From Streptomyces sp. CB02959 (lineage in GTDB: Bacteria > Actinomycetota > Actinomycetes > Streptomycetales > Streptomycetaceae): a DNA stretch of 64,000 bases. The stretch covers positions 1 to 64,000 of the forward strand of contig NZ_NNBP01000003.1 of NCBI RefSeq assembly GCF_002803155.1, given 5' to 3'. Below the pieces are notes generated by a model. That model made no database searches. It was given only the letters and a program-made list of their open reading frames with translations, and was not told the origin of the DNA. Positions 59,215-64,000 of the stretch are shown in pieces. A program made the translations under genes and the position numbers. Numbering within the stretch: the stretch's first letter is position 1; the number at the start of each line of letters is the position of its first letter.

Positions 59215-60696
59215 TCAGTCGCGTTTGCAGATGCGGTCGAGGAGGTTGGCGGTGGCCCGTTGGACGCGCTGGTCGATGTGGCCGGGGCGGTCGAGGGCGG
59301 GCGACCAGGCGAAGGTGCCGGAGGAGAAGACCAGGGCGCCGCTGGGTGCGCGGTACAGGGAGGTCTCCTGGTGCCGGCGGACGCCCTCGCCGTCGCGGTA
59401 CGGGGAGTGGGAGAGCAGGATGCGGCGGGTGTGCGCGGGGAGGCTGGTGCGCGGGAAGTAGCGGTCGGCCTCGCCGGCGACCAGGCCGGGGAGTTCGTCG
59501 CCCTCGTGGGCGCCGGTGGCCTCCCACAGCCAGTGGTCGGCGTTGCGGACGACGAGGGGGGCGGGCTCGGGGACCCGGCCGGCGTACTGGATGCCCATCA
59601 ACCGCTGCTCGGGGTCGCCGAGTTCGCGCCAGAGGGCGGGGCGGCCGGGGCCCTGGCGTTTGCGGCAGTTGAGCAGGGAGTCGGGGCCGGCCGGCGACGG
59701 GGAGAGCTCCACCTGCCAGTACATGGTGTTGGCGGAGAGGAAGACCAGGGAGGTGCCGCCGTCCCGGGCGGCCTCGACCGTGCGGCGCATGGGCACCGAC
59801 CAGTACTCGTCGTGGCCGGGGAAGACCAGGCCGCGGTAGCGGGTGGGGTCGACCCGGCCGGCGTGCAGGTCGCGGGCGTCGGCGTAGGCGAGGTCGTAGC
59901 CGTAGCGCTCGGCCCAGCGGATGAAGTCGTAGGCGTGGCCTACGTGGAGGGGGAGGCCGGCGCCGGCGTAGGGGCGGTCGAAGGAGACGGTGGTGGCGGC
60001 GTCCCGTTCGCCGAGGAGGGCGCCCTTCTGGTCCCAGGCGTGGTACAGGCTGGCGCCGGTCCGGCCGTCCTCGGGGTAGAGGTTGTACGCCTGCCAGGTG
60101 ATGTCGGGGAGCAGCAGCAGGAGGTCGGCGGGCTGGTCGTCGCGGACCGTGAAGGGGATGTGCGAGCGGTAGCGGCCGTCGGCGGTGGTCAGGACGGCGA
60201 CGTAGGCGCCGAGCCGCCAGTACGTGGGTACCTGGAGGCGCCAGGACAGCCACCAGTGGTGGCAGGAGACGGTGCGGTCGACGAGCAGCGGGGCCGGCTG
60301 GACGATGCCGGCGAGGCGCGGGCTGGTGGTGATCTTGGCGGCGCCGGTGCCGGCGTAGTGGCCGATGCGGTAGACGTCGATGCTGAAGGGCTGCGGCGGG
60401 TCGACCGAGACCCGGAAGTCGATGGCCTCGCCGGGGGCCACCGCGCCGGGGACCGTGAAGCCCTTGATCTGGCGGTGGACGTCGTCGGCGGTGCGGGGGC
60501 CGTTGTGTTTTCGGAGCACGGGCAGCCGCAGGTCCCCGTGGGCGACCGCCGGATCGACGTACCAAGGGATGATCCGGCCGGAGTCGAAGTAGGTCTCGCT
60601 GCCGCGCAGCCAGGGCAGCGGGCCCTGGCCGAACGGATCCGTGACCGCGTGGGCGAGCGCCCCCGACTCCCATCGCCTGATCTGTTGCGTCGCCAC
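59215..60696 (-). CDS. N,N-dimethylformamidase beta-subunit-like protein
   Basis: A 493-residue protein resembling the C-terminal domain of the large (beta) subunit of dimethylformamidase. Segments such as DVYRIGHYAGTGAA, FPGHDEYWSVPMRRTVEAARDGG and VFLSANTMYWQVEL are characteristic and include an amidohydrolase-like core. No small-subunit gene is nearby, so a formamidase role is uncertain. The GTG at 60696 has GGGGAG 6 nt upstream; ATGs further upstream lack one. It lies 180 nt after the M48-like gene on the same strand. Confidence 0.8.
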   Translation of the reverse strand: MATQQIRRWESGALAHAVTDPFGQGPLPWLRGSETYFDSGRIIPWYVDPAVAHGDLRLPVLRKHNGPRTADDVHRQIKGFTVPGAVAPGEAIDFRVSVDPPQPFSIDVYRIGHYAGTGAAKITTSPRLAGIVQPAPLLVDRTVSCHHWWLSWRLQVPTYWRLGAYVAVLTTADGRYRSHIPFTVRDDQPADLLLLLPDITWQAYNLYPEDGRTGASLYHAWDQKGALLGERDAATTVSFDRPYAGAGLPLHVGHAYDFIRWAERYGYDLAYADARDLHAGRVDPTRYRGLVFPGHDEYWSVPMRRTVEAARDGGTSLVFLSANTMYWQVELSPSPAGPDSLLNCRKRQGPGRPALWRELGDPEQRLMGIQYAGRVPEPAPLVVRNADHWLWEATGAHEGDELPGLVAGEADRYFPRTSLPAHTRRILLSHSPYRDGEGVRRHQETSLYRAPSGALVFSSGTFAWSPALDRPGHIDQRVQRATANLLDRICKRD

Positions 60697-60845
60697 CTTC
60701 CACTCCCCTCCCGCGTCCCCCATGGCCGCGGCCGACCGGGCCTTACCCATCCCCCAGCACATCACATTACGCACTCACTTCGTCACCCTTCGTCGTGAAT
60801 TTAGGTGCCCTTGCCCCGAAGCGCGAACTGGAAGGGAACATTCAG

Positions 60846-60894
60846 CCGGTCCGGCGGGCGCCCCGCACGCCGGGGCTCACCCCAGCCGGACCGG
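60846..60894. other. Nested inverted repeat over the 3' end of the M48-like gene
   Basis: CCGGTCCGGC (60846-60855) and GCCGGACCGG (60885-60894) are perfect arms, and GCCCCG / CGGGGC pair inside. The stop codon at 60877 falls within it. It is probably a terminator that overlaps the coding end. Confidence 0.6.
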
Positions 60895-62820
60895 CTTCTC
60901 CGGGCGCACGCCGACCCGGTGCAGCCAGCCGCGGAGCGGTTCGGCGTCGCCGTCGTCGACCAGGCTGAGCACCGGGCGGCCCAGGTCGGCACGGCGGGTG
61001 CCGTCCACCAGGAGGGCCGGGCCGTCGAGCCAGTCCAGGCCCGGGGCGGCACCGGCGGTGTCCACGGCGGCGCAGCAGACCATGGCGGTGACGTGGTCGG
61101 CGAGCAACTCGCGGGCCGTGCGCGGCGGTTGCAGCGGGAAGAGCGGGAGGCCGCCGTCGGCCGGGCCGTCGCCCCAGGTGGAGTCGGTGGTGTCGGCCTG
61201 CGCGGAGCGGGCCGCCTGGCGGGCGGCCTGCTCGCGCTCCTCGCGGGCGACCTCGGCGCCGAGCCGGGCGGCGACCAGATCGCCGGCGCGGGTGTCGCGG
61301 GCCAGCCGGTCGATGACCCGGGCCAGGGTCGGGGCGGCGGAGGCGGCGGGCTCTTCGGCGAGCGGGGCCTCCCCCGCGGACGGGGGTCCGCCCTGCGCGC
61401 GGGGGTCCTCGCGGCGCGCACGCAGCTGCGGGCTCGGGGGCGAGGCCGCAGCCGCGGGGGCGGGGTCGAGGGCGTGCGGAAGGCTCGCGGGGTGGGCGGC
61501 GGACGTACGGGCGCGGGCGCCGGCGTACGTCAAGGGCTGGGCGGGGGCGGCGCCGGGGGCGTCCGCGGGGGTGGTGGAGCGGTCGGGGGCGCGGGACGGT
61601 TCCGGCGCTTCCTGGTCGGGGTCGGCCGGGCCGACCGCCGGCAGCTCGTCGAGGACCCGGTGCAGCCGGGCGGCCTCCAGCCGCCACTTCCGGTCGACGA
61701 TCTCCTGCGGGTACTGCTGCCAGCCGACCGGCGACCAGTCCGGGCCGGGCTCGGCCGGGCCGCCGTGGAAGAGCCGGGCGGCCAGCAGGGAGGCGGCGCG
61801 GTCGATGGTGCCGGGCTCCTCCAGGAGGTCGCAGGCGGGCCGCTCGCCGAGGCGGGAGGCGAACCCCTCGGCGAGGCGGTCGCGGCGGGAGAGCTCGGTG
61901 AGCGCGGAGACCACGCCGGCGTCCAGCCGGGAGGGCCAGCGGCCCATCCGCCAGGCGGGCAGCGCGACCCTGGTCAGCAGCCGGTCCCAGCCGGCGTACG
62001 CCAGGCCGACCTGTTCCTGGGCGACGATCCGCAGGCCGTAGTCGACTTCCTGGGCGCGCTCGGAGGCGGCGGCCGCGACCCCGCGCTCCATGAGCACGAC
62101 GTGCTCGCCGACGGCGCGCAGCAGCAGCCGGGCGACCCGGCCGACGAAGCGGAGCGGGAGGGCTCGCAACGGGCCCCGGGCCCGGGCGGCGACCGCGGCG
62201 GCCGCGTCCAGCCCGCGGATGAAGCGGCGGGCGGCGGCTATGTCCGGGTGTGCGGACGGGCCGGTGCCGGCGACTACGGGGGCCAGCAGGGCGCGCAGCT
62301 CGGCGACCCGCATCCACCACAGGAACGGCGAACCGATGACCAGGACCGGGGCCTCGGGCGCCCGGCGGCCGGCCCGGCGGGCGGGGCGCGGCGGACCGTG
62401 GGCGCGGTGCGTGCGGTCCTCCAGCCAGCTGTCGCAGTCCGGGGTGAGGGCTATCGCCGAGGGGGCGGGGACGTCGAGCCGGTCGGCGAGGTCGCGGACC
62501 AGGCGGTAGAGGTCCGGGGCGGCCTCCTCGGCGATCGGCACGGAGGGGCTGAGCGCGGGCCGGGCGCGGGCGACGACGACGGAGACCAGCGTCGCCAGGA
62601 GGAGGCTCAGCACGGTGAGCCCGCCGATCGTCCAGCGGGCCACCGCCCAGCCGCCTTCGGTGCCGAGCCGACCGGTGGCGCCACCCACGAGGAGGACCAC
62701 GGCGACCGCGGCCGGCAGCAGGGCCACCGCCAGCGCCGCACCGCGGACGCGGAGCACCGCCAGGGCGCGGCCACGCGCCGCCAGGACGCCTGTTTCCGGA
62801 CTTGCCACGAGCCTGTACAC
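60877..62820 (-). CDS. Membrane protein, degenerate M48 peptidase-like
   Basis: A 647-residue protein with two N-terminal transmembrane segments (about 27-48 and 60-86). Residues 100-200 look like an M48-type peptidase core (YRLVRDLADRLDVPAPSAIAL, VLVIGSPFLWWMRVAELRALLA). Where M48 enzymes have HExxH, at about 181-185, this protein has PVVAG, so it should not bind zinc or cleave peptides. The middle (about 430-520) is a disordered Pro/Ala/Ser stretch, and the C-terminal 130 residues form a separate domain. GTG at 62820 is the likely start. It may be a pseudo-protease scaffold; conservation at this locus is from memory. Confidence 0.72.
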   Translation of the reverse strand: MYRLVASPETGVLAARGRALAVLRVRGAALAVALLPAAVAVVLLVGGATGRLGTEGGWAVARWTIGGLTVLSLLLATLVSVVVARARPALSPSVPIAEEAAPDLYRLVRDLADRLDVPAPSAIALTPDCDSWLEDRTHRAHGPPRPARRAGRRAPEAPVLVIGSPFLWWMRVAELRALLAPVVAGTGPSAHPDIAAARRFIRGLDAAAAVAARARGPLRALPLRFVGRVARLLLRAVGEHVVLMERGVAAAASERAQEVDYGLRIVAQEQVGLAYAGWDRLLTRVALPAWRMGRWPSRLDAGVVSALTELSRRDRLAEGFASRLGERPACDLLEEPGTIDRAASLLAARLFHGGPAEPGPDWSPVGWQQYPQEIVDRKWRLEAARLHRVLDELPAVGPADPDQEAPEPSRAPDRSTTPADAPGAAPAQPLTYAGARARTSAAHPASLPHALDPAPAAAASPPSPQLRARREDPRAQGGPPSAGEAPLAEEPAASAAPTLARVIDRLARDTRAGDLVAARLGAEVAREEREQAARQAARSAQADTTDSTWGDGPADGGLPLFPLQPPRTARELLADHVTAMVCCAAVDTAGAAPGLDWLDGPALLVDGTRRADLGRPVLSLVDDGDAEPLRGWLHRVGVRPEKPVRLG

Positions 62821-63240
62821 CCCCTGCGGTCCTGCTGGAGCGGGACGGAGAGAACACGGGACGGACGGTCATGCGGTGTGCGGGCGAGCGAGCGAGCCCA
62901 CTCCCCACCACTGTGGCACCGGCCACTGACATCGCAATGTCGGTGGGCCAGTTGCCGGACGCCGCCGGGGCGACGGTGCCGAAAATCCGGCACCGCGACC
63001 GCAGGACGCTTGCGCCGCACCCTAGTTGGGGGTGCGGGGTTCGTCAGCTGGATACTCGCGTGGTCACTCGATGGAATGGCTTTGGGTAAAGCCGCGGGCC
63101 GGAAACGCCCGGTTCTGGGCTGCTTCCCGACGGCGGCATGCCCCACAACGCGACCGAGGCATATGTCAAAGAAATGACGTATGCCTCGGTCGTGCCTCGG
63201 TTCCGCGCCGGCCGCGGACGCGGTGGGGAGCCGCCGTGCG
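62821..63240. other. Intergenic region between purD and the M48-like gene
   Basis: The 420 nt hold no gene. The terminator at 63151-63192 belongs to purD. The promoter of the M48-like gene should lie in the left half, but no clear pair is seen. Confidence 0.55.
63151..63192 (-). terminator. Terminator of purD
   Basis: CGACCGAGGCATA (63151-63163) and TATGCCTCGGTCG (63180-63192) form a perfect 13-bp stem, and TGTCA / TGAC inside can extend it. It lies 49 nt past the purD stop. Confidence 0.85.

Positions 63241-64000
<760 letters not shown>

Overview
The window is chromosomal DNA of a Streptomyces species. It has very high GC, GTG and TTG starts, bldC, an Lsr2-type nucleoid protein, mycothiol-linked and c-di-AMP-linked elements, tRNA genes without an encoded CCA end, and the split PurS/PurQ/PurL enzyme. 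From memory, the gene order follows the conserved core from purD through purL, purF, vdh, bldC and hrpA to atrA and ndh in the S. coelicolor chromosome (about SCO4068-SCO4122). I see no prophage, insertion sequence, CRISPR array or integrase, so this is core chromosome and not an island.

Layout. 1-9.2 kb: a MarR regulator divergent from an MFS exporter; a PAS/SpoIIE phosphatase/ATPase protein; type II NADH dehydrogenase divergent from the TetR regulator atrA; and an ECF sigma factor fused to a zinc-finger anti-sigma-like segment, two membrane helices, a Pro-Thr linker and an extracellular NPCBM sugar-binding-like domain. 9.2-20.9 kb: a degenerate asparagine-synthetase homologue, a sporulation-associated regulator related to NsdA and S. 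griseus orf1590, lhgO, trmB, a PrsW protease, an aldo/keto reductase, and an M23 endopeptidase behind a c-di-AMP riboswitch. 21-34 kb: DUF2332, a membrane SpoIIE phosphatase, LysR, a DHA2 exporter, a lipoprotein with a perfectly duplicated 31-residue module, tRNA-Lys, a DEAD-box RNA helicase with an RGG/RDDR tail, a minizincin and a metallophosphoesterase. 34-44.5 kb: a tRNA-Glu/Asp/Phe cluster, a DUF3533 membrane protein, hrpA, a second tRNA-Asp, a DUF6274 protein, bldC, valine dehydrogenase and DUF3073. 44.5-64 kb: purine synthesis genes (purM-purF, purL-purQ-purS, purC, the 3' part of purD) interleaved with a sulfatase that has a small leader peptide, an ArsR-like regulator, an Lsr2 paralogue, three tRNA-Gly genes, a divergent LysR/MFS pair, a dimethylformamidase-like protein and a catalytically degenerate M48-like membrane protein.

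How the genes work together. The purine genes cover the steps of PurD (glycinamide ribotide formation), PurS/Q/L, PurM, PurC and PurF. Developmental regulators (atrA, the orf1590-like gene, bldC, the Lsr2 paralogue) and cell-wall or envelope genes (M23 peptidase, PrsW, sigma-NPCBM fusion) are scattered among them. Many genes appear to be leaderless, with a -10-like hexamer 6-7 nt before the start codon. The most unusual items are a tRNA-Gly(UCC) without the usual D-loop GG and T-loop TTC, the sigma/anti-sigma/NPCBM fusion, the sulfatase leader peptide, and the duplicated-module lipoprotein.

All calls come from reading the sequence by eye. No database search was run, and locus-tag comparisons are recollection.
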